DNA from: Fredinandcohnia aciditolerans
Lineage (GTDB): Bacteria > Bacillota > Bacilli > Bacillales > Bacillaceae_L
Length of the DNA stretch: 64,000 bases
Assembly: GCA_003640645.1 (NCBI GenBank)
Contig: QGHH01000001.1
Location: 490,186-554,185, forward strand
Direction: 5' to 3'
Below the pieces are notes generated by a model. That model made no database searches. It saw only the letters and a list, made by a program, of their open reading frames with translations, and was not told the origin of the DNA. A program made the translations under genes and the position numbers. This document shows positions 21,746 to 33,200 of the stretch, piece after piece. Position 1 is the first letter of the stretch. The number at the start of each line of letters is the position of its first letter.

Positions 21746-24700
21746 CTACAAAGTTTCTAATTTGACAAGCGTTCCTCTGCCAGAAGGCTCAGCAGGTTCG
21801 ACAATTAGACGTTTTGGCAATCTTGCCCTTAATTCCTGAACGTGGCTAATGACGCCTACCGCTAATTGTTTTGAGTGAAGTTTTTCAAGTGCGGATACAA
21901 CTGTATCCAGTAAATCTGCATCCAGTGTTCCGAAGCCTTCGTCTAGGAAGAAGAATTGTAATGGATATTCTCCCCTTAGTTGGATTTGAGCAGATAGTGA
22001 TAGTGCCAACGCCAATGATGTTAAGAACGTTTCCCCTCCGGAAAGTGTTGTCACAGGTCGTCTAACACCGCCATTTGCATCATCCCTCATAATAAATCCA
22101 CCCTGCGAATCCACTTCAACAGCATAACGCTGCCTTGTTAAAATACCAAGTCGATCTGTAGCATCATGACTTACTTGGACTAATTGTTCTTCGGCAATAT
22201 ATTCTACGAAACTATTGCCTTTGAATACGGATTGTAGCTTATTATATTGCTCTACTAATTTATCTAATTCAATTCGTCTGTCATCAAGCTCGTTGAAACG
22301 CTCCTGTTTATCTAAAAGAACTTGGAGAGCCTTTAATGCAGCTCCTTTTGCTTCTACTGCTTGATTTAGCATCTCTCTCATTTCGGTACGTATTATTTGG
22401 ATTTCTTCCCATTTTTCTTTTGTTAGTTCTTCACCATTTAGTAAATCATTTACTTTTTGCAATTCAGTTTGGATTTGCTTGAAACGATCCCAGAACAAGT
22501 CAATTTGTTTTTGCAGTTCTGATCGCACATGTTTGGAAAGAAGCGATTCCTTCACATCAGATATTGAATTAAAGCTTGTAGTCTCAAGCACATCATTCCA
22601 TTTTGCTGTTGCTTTTTCACTTCGAACCTTACCATCTTGTACAGCCTGCAAGGCTGCATGGGTTTCGTTTTCTAGTTTTTGACATTGTGATTGGACCATC
22701 TGCCAAGATTCATACGCGTTACTCTCGGTTTCTTCAAGCTTTTTTACTATTTGCTCAGCTTCAGCTACTAGCTGCTTGATGTTGTTGTCTCCAACTTCTT
22801 TTGAGAGCTTTTCATGCGCCTCTGTTAATGCCTCAAGTTTACCCTTTAAGGTTGAATTGATTTCAACAATTTGGCGTTCAATGGTATGACAGTCATCCTG
22901 ATATTTCTTCTTTTCTTGTTCTTTTCGTTCTAATAATTTTGTTGCATTTTCGATTTCAACAGAAAGACTTTGTGCCAACTTATCATTTTTCGATATTACT
23001 CCAAGCTTCGCTTCAATTGTTTCGAAATCAAGCTGAGGAAAGGTTTGCTTCCAATTCATGAACTGTTCCTTCATTTTTTGTTGTAAACTCGCAACGCGCA
23101 CTTCCAGTTCAATATAGGACTTCGTGTTAATTGATATTGTCTGTTCTAGCTGACTTACTTTTTGCAAGACCGCTCGGATTTCTTGGATCACTTTTCTTCC
23201 TGCTTCTTGAATCTTTAAGTAATCCTGATGTAAAGATTTTTGTTCGACAATTAGAAATTGAAGTTTTTCGGTTAAATCCCCCAATTCCTGATCGTTTACC
23301 TCTGTATTGGATTTTGGAGGGATGGTCATTTCACCTGGATACTCTTGTACAAGCCCCCCAGAAATTTGTTCAAGTTTAATCTTTAATGTAGAAAACTCTT
23401 GTTTCACACTACGTGCTGATGCTATCTCATTTGTCAATTTTTCTATTTGTGTTTCTAAGGAATCTCCATGATCCTCATGAACAACTGGATTTGGGTGATG
23501 GGTAGATCCGCAAACTGGACATGGTTGCCCAGATTGAAGCTGGCTTGCAAGCCTGATGGCAAGATTTTTTCTACGGCTATCCTCTAATTCTTGCTTGAGC
23601 CTAGATAATTTTACCTCCGCAATTCCGATAACCTTCTCGCATTCTCTATCCCGTTCACAAACCGTTTCATATGTTGATGCATTTTTTATAAAGATGGTTT
23701 CCATCTTGTGTTTAGCCTGGGCAAGTGACTCATTTTGAGAGTGTAGCTTTTCTTTCGATTGATCAAGCTGTACGCGATTCTTTTCCATTTCCGTCTGTTG
23801 GTCCTTAAGGTTTTCAGTGGAGAACATAATGGATTGTTTTATTTGATTCGCTTTTTGAAGCTCCTCACGAACATCTGCTGAAACAGTTAACTGAGACAGC
23901 TTTTCTCTCCGTTCTTTTTGCATATCTGAGTCAGATGTAATGGATGCTGTGATCGCTTCAATCTGATTTTTCTTTTCACGTACAAGTGATTGAAGATTGT
24001 TCACTTGTTGTTGAAGTTCTTTCACTTCCTTTTCAAGACTAATAGCTCTTTCCTGAACAATGATTGCATCTGAAAGTCTTTGTTTCTTGGTTAGATAATA
24101 CGGTAGTTTTTCAGTCTTCTCTTGACGTGCCAGATGATACTCATTTGCTTTGATTTCATTTTCCTCTTTTTTTGCCGTTAACTGACTTTGTAGGGATTGA
24201 TAACGAACAGTTGCTTTTTCTAAAGCATCCTTCGCCGTTTCGTATTCCTCAAGATATGGCAGGATAAGAGCAGCTGTTTCTGCATTCTTCCGTTTTTCTT
24301 CAAGCTGAAGAATTTGCGGTCTCTCTTGATCCATTGCAACTAATTTTTGTGATAGAACGCTCTTTTCAAGCTGCCATTGCCAAATATTTTTACTTTTTTC
24401 AAAATCAGCATCTATCTTATTTACTTCGTTTTGACGTTTAGTAAGAAGGACCTCTGTTTCTTTTAGCTCTTGTTCCGCAGCTTTAATTGCTTCTGTTGAA
24501 GCATCCCCTAGACCAGCCTGCTCGGCTATTACTTCGTTCAACTCGTTTTTTGCTGTCGTTAGCTTATTCTTTAACTTTTTATTTAGCTTGTCCCCATATT
24601 GTTCAAGATTGAATAGACGTTGAAGCATTTGTCTACGGTCTACACCCTTCAGTGATAAAAACTCAGCGAACTTTCCTTGTGGTAATACGACTGCTCTTGT

Positions 24701-25132
24701 AAAGTCATCAATCGTCAAGCCTAATAAATCCTGTACGCACTGATTTACCTCACCAATTTTATCAGCCAGTACAACAGATTCCTCACCTACTTCAATAATC
24801 CGACTCACTGAGGATTTGACCTTTAAGGCATCCTGTCGTTTAAAGCTACGTTCAATCATATAACGCTTTGTTCCTTTGGCATTTTCAAGTTCAAATACAA
24901 AAGAAACATGAAGCTGATTTTCTGCATGATTAAGAATGCCATGGGTATTATTCGATGCGCGTTCAACCTTTCCATACAAGGCAAGTGTCATAGCATCAAG
25001 GATTGAGGATTTTCCACTTCCTGTCGGACCAAATATCCCAAAAACTCCTCCTTCACAAAGGGAGCCAAAATCAACAGTTTGTTTCTCTCGAAAGCTATGA
25101 AGCCCTGCTACTGTGAGTGTGATTGGTTTCAT
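21746..25132 (-). CDS. sbcC: Exonuclease SbcC (Rad50-like ATPase)
   Basis: The 1128-residue SbcC subunit of the SbcCD nuclease, which processes hairpins and double-strand breaks. Features in order: N-terminal ATPase half with Walker A GPTGSGKSS (about 34-42); long coiled coils (about 180-500 and 570-980); a zinc-hook PCPVCG near residue 536; and the C-terminal ATPase half with signature TLSGGETFLTSLALALS and Walker B FFFLDEGFGTLD. It overlaps sbcD by 4 bp, so expression is coupled. Length is typical. Gene order sbcD-sbcC next to addBA and gerP matches B. subtilis. Confidence 0.97.
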   Translation of the reverse strand: MKPITLTVAGLHSFREKQTVDFGSLCEGGVFGIFGPTGSGKSSILDAMTLALYGKVERASNNTHGILNHAENQLHVSFVFELENAKGTKRYMIERSFKRQDALKVKSSVSRIIEVGEESVVLADKIGEVNQCVQDLLGLTIDDFTRAVVLPQGKFAEFLSLKGVDRRQMLQRLFNLEQYGDKLNKKLKNKLTTAKNELNEVIAEQAGLGDASTEAIKAAEQELKETEVLLTKRQNEVNKIDADFEKSKNIWQWQLEKSVLSQKLVAMDQERPQILQLEEKRKNAETAALILPYLEEYETAKDALEKATVRYQSLQSQLTAKKEENEIKANEYHLARQEKTEKLPYYLTKKQRLSDAIIVQERAISLEKEVKELQQQVNNLQSLVREKKNQIEAITASITSDSDMQKERREKLSQLTVSADVREELQKANQIKQSIMFSTENLKDQQTEMEKNRVQLDQSKEKLHSQNESLAQAKHKMETIFIKNASTYETVCERDRECEKVIGIAEVKLSRLKQELEDSRRKNLAIRLASQLQSGQPCPVCGSTHHPNPVVHEDHGDSLETQIEKLTNEIASARSVKQEFSTLKIKLEQISGGLVQEYPGEMTIPPKSNTEVNDQELGDLTEKLQFLIVEQKSLHQDYLKIQEAGRKVIQEIRAVLQKVSQLEQTISINTKSYIELEVRVASLQQKMKEQFMNWKQTFPQLDFETIEAKLGVISKNDKLAQSLSVEIENATKLLERKEQEKKKYQDDCHTIERQIVEINSTLKGKLEALTEAHEKLSKEVGDNNIKQLVAEAEQIVKKLEETESNAYESWQMVQSQCQKLENETHAALQAVQDGKVRSEKATAKWNDVLETTSFNSISDVKESLLSKHVRSELQKQIDLFWDRFKQIQTELQKVNDLLNGEELTKEKWEEIQIIRTEMREMLNQAVEAKGAALKALQVLLDKQERFNELDDRRIELDKLVEQYNKLQSVFKGNSFVEYIAEEQLVQVSHDATDRLGILTRQRYAVEVDSQGGFIMRDDANGGVRRPVTTLSGGETFLTSLALALSLSAQIQLRGEYPLQFFFLDEGFGTLDADLLDTVVSALEKLHSKQLAVGVISHVQELRARLPKRLIVEPAEPSGRGTLVKLETL

Positions 25133-26313
25133 GCTTCATCACCTTCCTCATCTGCGTCTTCGGTTATGAGCTCTAAAAACAACCGGGTAAGTTCAGGCTC
25201 TGGCTTAGCCCCACCAGTCTGTTTTTCATAAAAACGTGCAAAAAGTTCATCAATTGGGGTATTTGTACTTACAGTCCGTTCCAGTTTCTCTTTTTCAAGT
25301 TCTTCAAAAACAGGCCGAATATGAATCAAGCCACTATGATACTTACGCAATCTATGAATCTCTTCGATTGATAACGCATTTGTTACATGTATTTCTAAGT
25401 CAATCCAAGCATTTGCGTCCTTGCCTTCATCAAGCCAAGTATATACTTGAGCAAGACCTTCTTTTGCCTTCCATCTTACAAGTGGTTTTCCACTTGATAA
25501 AAACACCTCAGACATTTCGACTGGCTGACCAGGTTTTGCATCTAAAATTGTAACCGACTTTGCATAACCAGCTTCTGAGAAACTATAAGCTAATGGTGAG
25601 CCTGAATATCTCGCCATCGTTTTTGCTCTTGATACCATTTGCGGACGATGCAAATGCCCTAATGCAACATATTGAGCTGCCTCTGGAAGGCTCGTGGCTG
25701 CAACTGTGTACGCTCCTCCCACTTCAATTGGTCGCTCAGAATCAGTACTACTGCCACCTGTCACATAAATATGACTCATGGCAAAATTAATCGTTTCAGG
25801 TGTGAAAGCTTTACTCATTTCCTCGAACATACCTTGAATTCGTTGATCATATTTATCGCGAAGCATTAATTCTTCATGAGATTCAGATAAAACTTCAGCC
25901 AAACGTGACTCAGAAGGGTATGGTAATGCTGCTAGTTTAAGAGTTTCATTTGTAGTAGGTACATAGATGGTTTGGACATCCATCGTTGGCAAACCCAGTA
26001 ATTGTATACCTTGACCGTGTGCAAGTGGAGAGGCTGCTGACAAGCGGTCAGGGTTATCATGGTTGCCCGCAATAATTGATACGGGTCTCTTTCCCCCATC
26101 TGATAAACGAGAAATACTTTCATAGAATAAGCTTTCAGCTGCAGCTGGTGGATTCACTGTATCGAAGGCATCTCCAGCCATTAGCACAACATCGATTTTT
26201 TCTTCCTCGACAATTTTTACAAGCTCATCCAAGAATTGCGCTTGTTCTTCTAATCTACTTCTTCCCTCAAGTGATCGACCTAAATGCCAATCTGCGGTGT
26301 GAAGAATTCTCAT
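25129..26313 (-). CDS. sbcD: Exonuclease SbcD (Mre11-like nuclease)
   Basis: The 394-residue metallophosphoesterase subunit of SbcCD. The N-terminal nuclease domain has all metal-site motifs: TADWHLG, LMAGDAFD, AGNHDNP, MSHIYV and LGHLHRPQ. A C-terminal capping domain (about 280-390) contacts DNA and SbcC. ATG at 26313 has an RBS (AAAGGGGAC) upstream. It is separated from addA by a strong terminator (26403-26440), so sbcDC has its own promoter. Confidence 0.97.
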   Translation of the reverse strand: MRILHTADWHLGRSLEGRSRLEEQAQFLDELVKIVEEEKIDVVLMAGDAFDTVNPPAAAESLFYESISRLSDGGKRPVSIIAGNHDNPDRLSAASPLAHGQGIQLLGLPTMDVQTIYVPTTNETLKLAALPYPSESRLAEVLSESHEELMLRDKYDQRIQGMFEEMSKAFTPETINFAMSHIYVTGGSSTDSERPIEVGGAYTVAATSLPEAAQYVALGHLHRPQMVSRAKTMARYSGSPLAYSFSEAGYAKSVTILDAKPGQPVEMSEVFLSSGKPLVRWKAKEGLAQVYTWLDEGKDANAWIDLEIHVTNALSIEEIHRLRKYHSGLIHIRPVFEELEKEKLERTVSTNTPIDELFARFYEKQTGGAKPEPELTRLFLELITEDADEEGDEA

Positions 26314-26402
26314 TTGAAAGTCCCCTTTCTAATCCGTAATCCAGTACTATTATTTTAACATAGGAGGTTGCCTTGGAATGGTAGTGTTAATTGGAAATTG
26401 AC

Positions 26403-26440
26403 ATAAAAAGTACTGCCCTTAAATAAGAGCAGTACTTCTA
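26403..26440 (-). terminator. Terminator of addBA
   Basis: A 13-bp stem with one wobble (core AAGTACTGC/GCAGTACTT at 26429-26437 and 26408-26416), 4-base loop and T-run on the minus strand, just past the addA stop. Confidence 0.88.
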
Positions 26441-26443
26441 TTC

Positions 26444-29400
26444 TTAGACTTCTAACAAATGGCCACCATCGAAAAAGTAAAGATACTTTTCTGTGAGTGG
26501 TTTTCTCCAAATATGCTCAATAGCCTTACTATATAATTCAAGCTGTACACGATAACGGTCTTCGAGCTCAGATTTTGCATCTTCTAAGTTTTTGAATTTA
26601 CCAGTTATCGTGTCCGTTTTATAATCAATCAGAACAATACCTTTGTCATCTTCAAAAATACAGTCAATGACCCCTTGGATGAGGACATTTTCTTGTTGTT
26701 CATCAGACCAGTCCGCATAGGCTTCTTTTGCAGGTATAGCTACACTAAATGGAACTTCTCGTCTTACATTTTCAGCTGCAAGCATCCTCTTTGCAAGATC
26801 CGATTTAAAAAATCCCAGAATACTTGTTACATCAATAACATCAGCTTGTTCCTGCGTTACTAATTCATGATGAACCATTTTTTGAATCTGCTCAGAAATT
26901 GATTCTTCATTTATTGATTCAACAAGGCTAATATGCTGCATAACCATGTGCATCGCTGTACCACGTTCTGCTGGTGTTAATGATTTTTGCTGCATGAACC
27001 TTGGTCGATCTGCAGAGCTCGAGCGGAACTTCGGAAGAAAGAGTGTATCACTTTGTTCATCCATGCTCTCTCTTTGTCTTTTGATTTCTGAAACAGATTG
27101 TTTGGAACGCTTATTTGCCGCAGATTTAAATGGATAACTCCAAGTTAATTGATGTTCAATTCTTTCTAAAAGTTCACTACTAACTGGAATTGGCTTTCCA
27201 TCTTTCATTGCAGTTTCTATTTGTTCTTGCTTACTTTCTTCCCCAACCTCAATTTTTTGTAGCTCTACAGAAGGAATTGTTCGAATCACCCATTTTGCTG
27301 GATGATTTACGATGTCGATTGGGAGCTGGTCGACTGTTTCTTCCCCTCGTAACAGCACGGCATCCTTATGTCGAATTAAACCGTGTCCTATCCAATCTAA
27401 ATAGGATTTAGCACCTGCTCTTAGATGGTCTGCAATTAACCATTCTTTGTTTTGAAGTGTAGCCTGCCATCTACCAATTTGCTTTTCTAAATCCTTCACC
27501 GTACCAACAAGATACAGCTTCTCCTTTGCTCTCGTAAGGGCAACATAAAGCACCCGCATTTCTTCTGAAATCAGCTCTAGATGCATTTTCTTCTTAATCG
27601 CAAGCATAGGTAGAGTTGGATAACTAATCCGAAGCGCTGGATTTACATATTTCGTTCCAAATCCAAGCTCTTTATCTAATAAATATTTTTTATTTAAATC
27701 CATCATATTAAATTGCTTTGAAAGTCCACCAACAAACACAACCGGGAACTCTAGTCCCTTACTTTTATGAATGGTCATAAGGCGGACAACGTCCTCTTGT
27801 TCCCCGAGGGCTCTTGCGGTACCCAAATCATCACCACGATCCTGCATGCGTTCAATAAATCGCAAGAAACGAAATAATCCTCTAAAGGATGTCGCTTCAT
27901 ATTGACGAGCACGGTCATAAAGTGCACGAAGGTTTGCTTGACGTTGCTTTCCTCCAGGCATGCCCCCTACAAAATCATAAAAGTACGTTTCTCGGTACAA
28001 TTGCCAAATCAATTCAGATAATGAACCTGTTCTTGCTCTTGTACGCCAGCTATCTAATTTATGATAAAAATCGGAGACTTTCCCGTGTGTTGCATCATCA
28101 GAGGATACTTCCTTTAGAAATACTTTCAACGCCTCATAGTAAGGGCTGTTTTTTTCATACGTTCGAATTTTGGCAAGCTCATCTGCTTCTAGCCCAACAA
28201 TTGGTGAACGTAAAACGGATGCGAGTGGAATATCCTGGTACGGATTATCAATCACTTTCAATAAGGACATCATCACGCTGACTTCTGTCGCATCAAAATA
28301 GCCGGTTGAAAGATCTGCATAAATCGGAATGCCTTGTTGTTTGAATTCCTCCATAATTTGAGGAGCCCATGGCATTGAACGCATCAAGATGACAATATCG
28401 CGATATGTTATGCTCCTCATGCGATTTTCTTTACGGTCATATATTTGGAACCCAGAAGAAATCATGTCCTTAATTTGCTTCGCCATCGTGCGAGCTTCAA
28501 GCTGTGCTGTTTCAAGCTCTGCTTCGTCAAAGAGAATCATTGGCTCTTCATCTTCTTCGTTTTCTTCCTGCTCATAACTTGCTACTTCTTGGCCATTCTT
28601 ATCAATTAACAAAAGTTCAGCAGCCATATGATTACTTTCTGGATAATCAGCGCCTAGCTTTAGCTCAGCATCATCGTCATATTCTATTTCACCAACGGCT
28701 TCACCCATGATTTGTTTGAACAGATAATTCGTTCCGTCCAAGACCTCAGCACGGCTGCGGAAGTTTTTCGATAAATCGATTCTTAATCCAGTATTTTCCC
28801 CTAATTGGGTAAATCTTTTATATTTACTTAAGAACAACATGGGTTCTGCAAGTCGGAAGCGGTAAATTGACTGCTTCACATCCCCAACCATAAACATATT
28901 TCCAGTTGCTTCTCCGTCTTTTGTAACTAGTTTTAAAATGGACTCCTGCACCATATTGGTATCTTGATATTCATCCACAAAAGCCTCTTCAAATTGGAGA
29001 CGGTATTCAAGCGCTGCTTCGGAAGGCACTAACTCGTCTGATGCAGTTCCATCTTTTCGTAAAATTTCAAGACAATAATGCTCTAAATCAGAAAAGTCAA
29101 CTAGTCCCTTTTCTTCTTTTACCTTTTGAAATCTGTCACCGAATTCAATTACAAGTTCAACAAGCATTTCAATCGAAGGCAGCATTTCTTTGATATTATC
29201 TAAATAGCTTTCTGGAGGTCGGTTGAACAAATCTTCCTTTATTTTTTCAACCTGCTTTTTCGCATCATCTCTAAGCTTTGTTACCTGGTCCTTTAGATTT
29301 TCGTCATACTCATCACCCTTAACCGGCTTCGCTCTGCCAAACACAAGAGTCTGCATTTCATGATAAAGTGCCGTCCATGAGTGGTCCTTCGCATGTAAGA

Positions 29401-30205
29401 GGCGAAAAATTTGTTCAAGGTCTGCTTCAATATTTTCTGCCCTAGGAGCAGGACCCCCAGGCATTCGGATTAAGTCCATTGCTTGTACTAAATTAGCTTT
29501 TGCCCCCTCAAGTTGAAGGGAAATATCTGCTAACAAATATGGAATATACGGAGTTTGATCTAAACTTTGGTCGTCTACTCGGTACTCCTCCACAATTTGC
29601 TTGAGCCACTCATTAGGAGTAGGATGTGCTCGTGAAAATTCATATAGTTTTCGAATCATATTTTGCAATTCAACATCAGTGCGGTCATTCGTAAAGCGAT
29701 CAACTAAGTCAAAGAATTTCGTGTTTTCCAGTTTGCTGTAATGCTCTTCAAAAAGTTCCTCCATTACCTCATCTCGCATCAACTCTGCCTCAGTTGAATC
29801 TGCTATTCGAAATCCAGGGTCAATGTCAATTAAATAGTAAAACTTCCGAATGACTTCCAAACAGAAAGAGTGAATCGTTGAAATTGAAGCACGATTTAGT
29901 AAGCTAAGTTGGCGTCTAACATGTAAGGAGGCAGGATCTTCCTTTAATGATTTTTCTAGTGCTTCTCCAATTCGATTTCTCATTTCAGCCGCAGATGCAT
30001 TTGTAAAAGTCACAACAAGTAAACGGTCAACATCGACCGGATGTTCCTTCGATAATATCTTTCTGATAATCCGCTCAACAAGAACTGCTGTTTTACCGGA
30101 ACCCGCTGCAGCTGCGACTAAAATATCTTGACCACTTGAGACAATCGCTTTCCACTGATCATCGGTCCATTGACTTCCTTCTGGTTTTGGTATGAGATTA
30201 GTCAT
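26444..30205 (-). CDS. addA: Helicase-nuclease subunit AddA
   Basis: The 1253-residue AddA subunit of the AddAB double-strand-break resection complex. N-terminal UvrD-like helicase motifs: AAAGSGKTAVLVERI (Walker A, about 34), VTFTNASAAEM, FVDEYQDTN (motif II), GDVKQSIYRFR, LMTIHKSKGLEFPVVFV and YVALTRAKEKL. A C-terminal RecB-like nuclease domain has the site LIQGVIDCIF and VLIDYKTD. AddA unwinds 3'-5' and cuts the 3'-ended strand. Start overlaps the end of addB by 8 bp, giving coupled translation. Length is as in B. subtilis. Confidence 0.98.
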   Translation of the reverse strand: MTNLIPKPEGSQWTDDQWKAIVSSGQDILVAAAAGSGKTAVLVERIIRKILSKEHPVDVDRLLVVTFTNASAAEMRNRIGEALEKSLKEDPASLHVRRQLSLLNRASISTIHSFCLEVIRKFYYLIDIDPGFRIADSTEAELMRDEVMEELFEEHYSKLENTKFFDLVDRFTNDRTDVELQNMIRKLYEFSRAHPTPNEWLKQIVEEYRVDDQSLDQTPYIPYLLADISLQLEGAKANLVQAMDLIRMPGGPAPRAENIEADLEQIFRLLHAKDHSWTALYHEMQTLVFGRAKPVKGDEYDENLKDQVTKLRDDAKKQVEKIKEDLFNRPPESYLDNIKEMLPSIEMLVELVIEFGDRFQKVKEEKGLVDFSDLEHYCLEILRKDGTASDELVPSEAALEYRLQFEEAFVDEYQDTNMVQESILKLVTKDGEATGNMFMVGDVKQSIYRFRLAEPMLFLSKYKRFTQLGENTGLRIDLSKNFRSRAEVLDGTNYLFKQIMGEAVGEIEYDDDAELKLGADYPESNHMAAELLLIDKNGQEVASYEQEENEEDEEPMILFDEAELETAQLEARTMAKQIKDMISSGFQIYDRKENRMRSITYRDIVILMRSMPWAPQIMEEFKQQGIPIYADLSTGYFDATEVSVMMSLLKVIDNPYQDIPLASVLRSPIVGLEADELAKIRTYEKNSPYYEALKVFLKEVSSDDATHGKVSDFYHKLDSWRTRARTGSLSELIWQLYRETYFYDFVGGMPGGKQRQANLRALYDRARQYEATSFRGLFRFLRFIERMQDRGDDLGTARALGEQEDVVRLMTIHKSKGLEFPVVFVGGLSKQFNMMDLNKKYLLDKELGFGTKYVNPALRISYPTLPMLAIKKKMHLELISEEMRVLYVALTRAKEKLYLVGTVKDLEKQIGRWQATLQNKEWLIADHLRAGAKSYLDWIGHGLIRHKDAVLLRGEETVDQLPIDIVNHPAKWVIRTIPSVELQKIEVGEESKQEQIETAMKDGKPIPVSSELLERIEHQLTWSYPFKSAANKRSKQSVSEIKRQRESMDEQSDTLFLPKFRSSSADRPRFMQQKSLTPAERGTAMHMVMQHISLVESINEESISEQIQKMVHHELVTQEQADVIDVTSILGFFKSDLAKRMLAAENVRREVPFSVAIPAKEAYADWSDEQQENVLIQGVIDCIFEDDKGIVLIDYKTDTITGKFKNLEDAKSELEDRYRVQLELYSKAIEHIWRKPLTEKYLYFFDGGHLLEV

Positions 30206-33200
30206 GAATTTTCACACCTCCATTCCGAATTTTCTCGAGGATAACGTCTTTACTTTCATTTGGGAGTACTCGGTAATTATTTTCCTCTAAGCTTTGGTCA
30301 AACTGACAAACAGATTTAAACGAACAGAACGTACAAGGTGTTTTATCCTTAAGCTTATATGGAGCAATATCGATTTCACCATCTGTAATCCTGTTTCCAG
30401 TGTTTTTAAAGACTCCGCGTACATGGTTGCGAAGATATCCCATTTCTTCTTCACTTGCCACTTGTGAATTAGAATAGAAGCTACCGTCCTTCTTAATGGC
30501 TGCAGAGACAATTTGGGAGTAGCCTGTCCCAAGTGATTGGTCCATTAAACGAACAGATTCCTCATCCCCTAATAAGAGTCCTTTCATTTTAAATCTCTTA
30601 AAGATTTCCTCTTCAATTTTATCTTCAGACAGTACTTTATTTGAATGAATTAATGGATCATGGATATGGAAATATAGAACTCCTGCAGGTTTAGCAGCAG
30701 TGCCAATCCAATCTTTCGAATGGGTAATGATTACATCCAAATACGTTAACATTTGTAAAGCAAGTCCATAATAAACCTCTGAAAGGTTAAGTGCCTTTTG
30801 ACTAGATTTATAGTCGATCACTCGTAAAAGCACTCCGTTTGAACTTTCTGCTTTATCAACGCGGTCTATTCTGCCAATAAGCTCCATAGTACTACCATTA
30901 TCCAATTGAAAGCGGATTGGTGGAAGCGGCCCCTTCTTACCAAAGCCTAACTCAATTCCTACAGGAGCAAAGCCACTTGCTTTCGCATGGTCACTTAAAA
31001 TCTTTGATGCACGACTGATGATTTTTTGTAATTTATGCATGATATAGTGATAACGGTTTGAACTCAATAAAATTTCTTTCTGTAATCGTGGAGCTAATTC
31101 TTCTACTGCTTTTATGGCCAACTTGTCACATTGCTCTTTTGTTAAGTCCCGCCAGTCGATTCCATTCTTTCGTAAAAAGTCGGCTATATTCTTTAAAGCC
31201 GCATGGAATAAATCACCGATATCTGGAGATTCCAAGCGGAATACCTTCCGTTCCTTCAACTGAAGTCCATAACTTGCAAAATGGGAGAAAGGACAGCCTT
31301 GGAACACCTCCATTCGAGAAACGCTCCCTTGAATATGGTCACCATATAAGGCATCCGTTATTTCTTTTGATAGCTTATTCGGTTGGTTTTTATAAAATAA
31401 ACTACTTAATACAAGCTGACTTTTATATTTCATTTCATCGTGGTTTGCAAAATAATTGTAGACATCCCACCATAAATCTTGAATTGGATACTGCTTTTTC
31501 CAAGCCTGTAATTGAGTTGCCAATGAAGATAAGGCAACATCAGGATTTACAATGTATTCTAATTGTTCTATAGCTGGTAACTCAGAAGGTTCATTCATGT
31601 AAAACTTTTCTTCTGCATTTGGAAATAGATCCTTCAACCGTTTTATAATAGGTGATGGAAGAAGTGACTTTCCTTCTTCGTTAGCTAAAGGATAGCTAAT
31701 ATACAAAGCTTCCTGTGGACTAGTTAGTGCACAATAAATAATGAAATTTTCATCTAGAAGAGTCTCTCGACTTCCTGGTGCTAATTGTAAACCAGCATCA
31801 CCTAATGTTTCTCGGTCAGATTCAGAAAATACACCTTCTTCATTTGGACGTGCAGGAAGGACACCATCATTTGCACCGATAATAAACGTACATTTAATGT
31901 TTGAAAATCTAGATCGTTCTAAGCTTGCGACAAGGACTTGGTCGATCGCAGGGGGCACCAGTGCAAATCGCATGCTTTCCAACCCAGTTTCGATCATGTT
32001 ACTAAACGTAGTAAGGGAAACTTTTTCGTCACCTACGATTTCAACATATTGGTCCAGCAGTTCTAAAACCGTATTCCACACCTGATCATTTTCTCTCGCT
32101 TCCGAAAGTCGTCCAGCAAGTTCTGCGTTCAACTTTAACTCTTCCATTTTTGCAGGGATTTCTAGATCCTCTAAATAGAGAAAAAGTGCTTCACACATAC
32201 CTCTACCGTCCTTCGCCTTTTGGAGGCGTTTCCCGAGAGAAAGCAATGGATTGGCAATCATATCACGAAGGTCATTTAGTTTTTCCTCATATTCACGTTC
32301 TTTGTCTGTTTGCGGAAGATCCGATTCCTCTAATCCCCTTATGCGCTTGTATTTCCATTGCTTACCATCTGTCCATTTATAGCCTTGAATCCCGTACTCA
32401 AGGACGTAGTTTTCAAGCTTGTCCATGTCCTCTCTGAGTGTTGAGATTTCCTCCCCAAAAGGATATAAGAGATCTGTTTTGACACAACGAAATACAGACT
32501 CATAGCGCCAATTACTATTTATGACCTCAAGACTTGAACGGATCAATTCAATTAATGGATGATTTAACATCGATCGTTTTTGGTCAATGAAAAATGGGAT
32601 GTGATAGTCTTGAAAGATTGTTTCGATAATTTCATGATAATCACTCGCATTTCGAATCATAATTGCAATATCGCGATATCGATAATTTTTATCCCTTGCT
32701 AATTTTTGAATTTCACGCGCGATCCCTTCAATTTCAGCACGTCGATTCACCGCTTGGTTTAGTGTGATTGACGCCTTACCTTGATATGGAATTGTTGGTC
32801 TTTCATCAAAATATCTTTCTAGGTGTGCTAAAGAAGGTTCAGAGGAGTATCGATATTGACTTGTTAACAAAATCGGCTCCTCAACCTTTATGCTATTTTC
32901 TTGAGCGAGTTGAATAATAGATTGATAGGTTTTTCCAGTCATTCGGAAAAGACTTAAATCATGTGGCGGAACTTCATACGCCTTATCGATCGTTAAAGCA
33001 ATTGATACTTTTTTTGAGACTTTCATAAGCTGCCCTAAGACTTCAAGCTCCTGTGGGGTAAAACTATGAAAGCCATCAATTAAGATTTCAGCTTCCTTCA
33101 TATAGGTCGATTGCGGAATTTTTTCCGCTAACAGTCGTAAATAATCTTCAGAATCTACGTATTTCTCAAATAGATGATTTTCTAATTCATCATATAAAAG

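Noticed and set aside
31058-31573. 171-codon plus-strand ORF within addB
   Set aside because: Antisense to a conserved, functionally essential part of addB, with no RBS and no recognisable domain.
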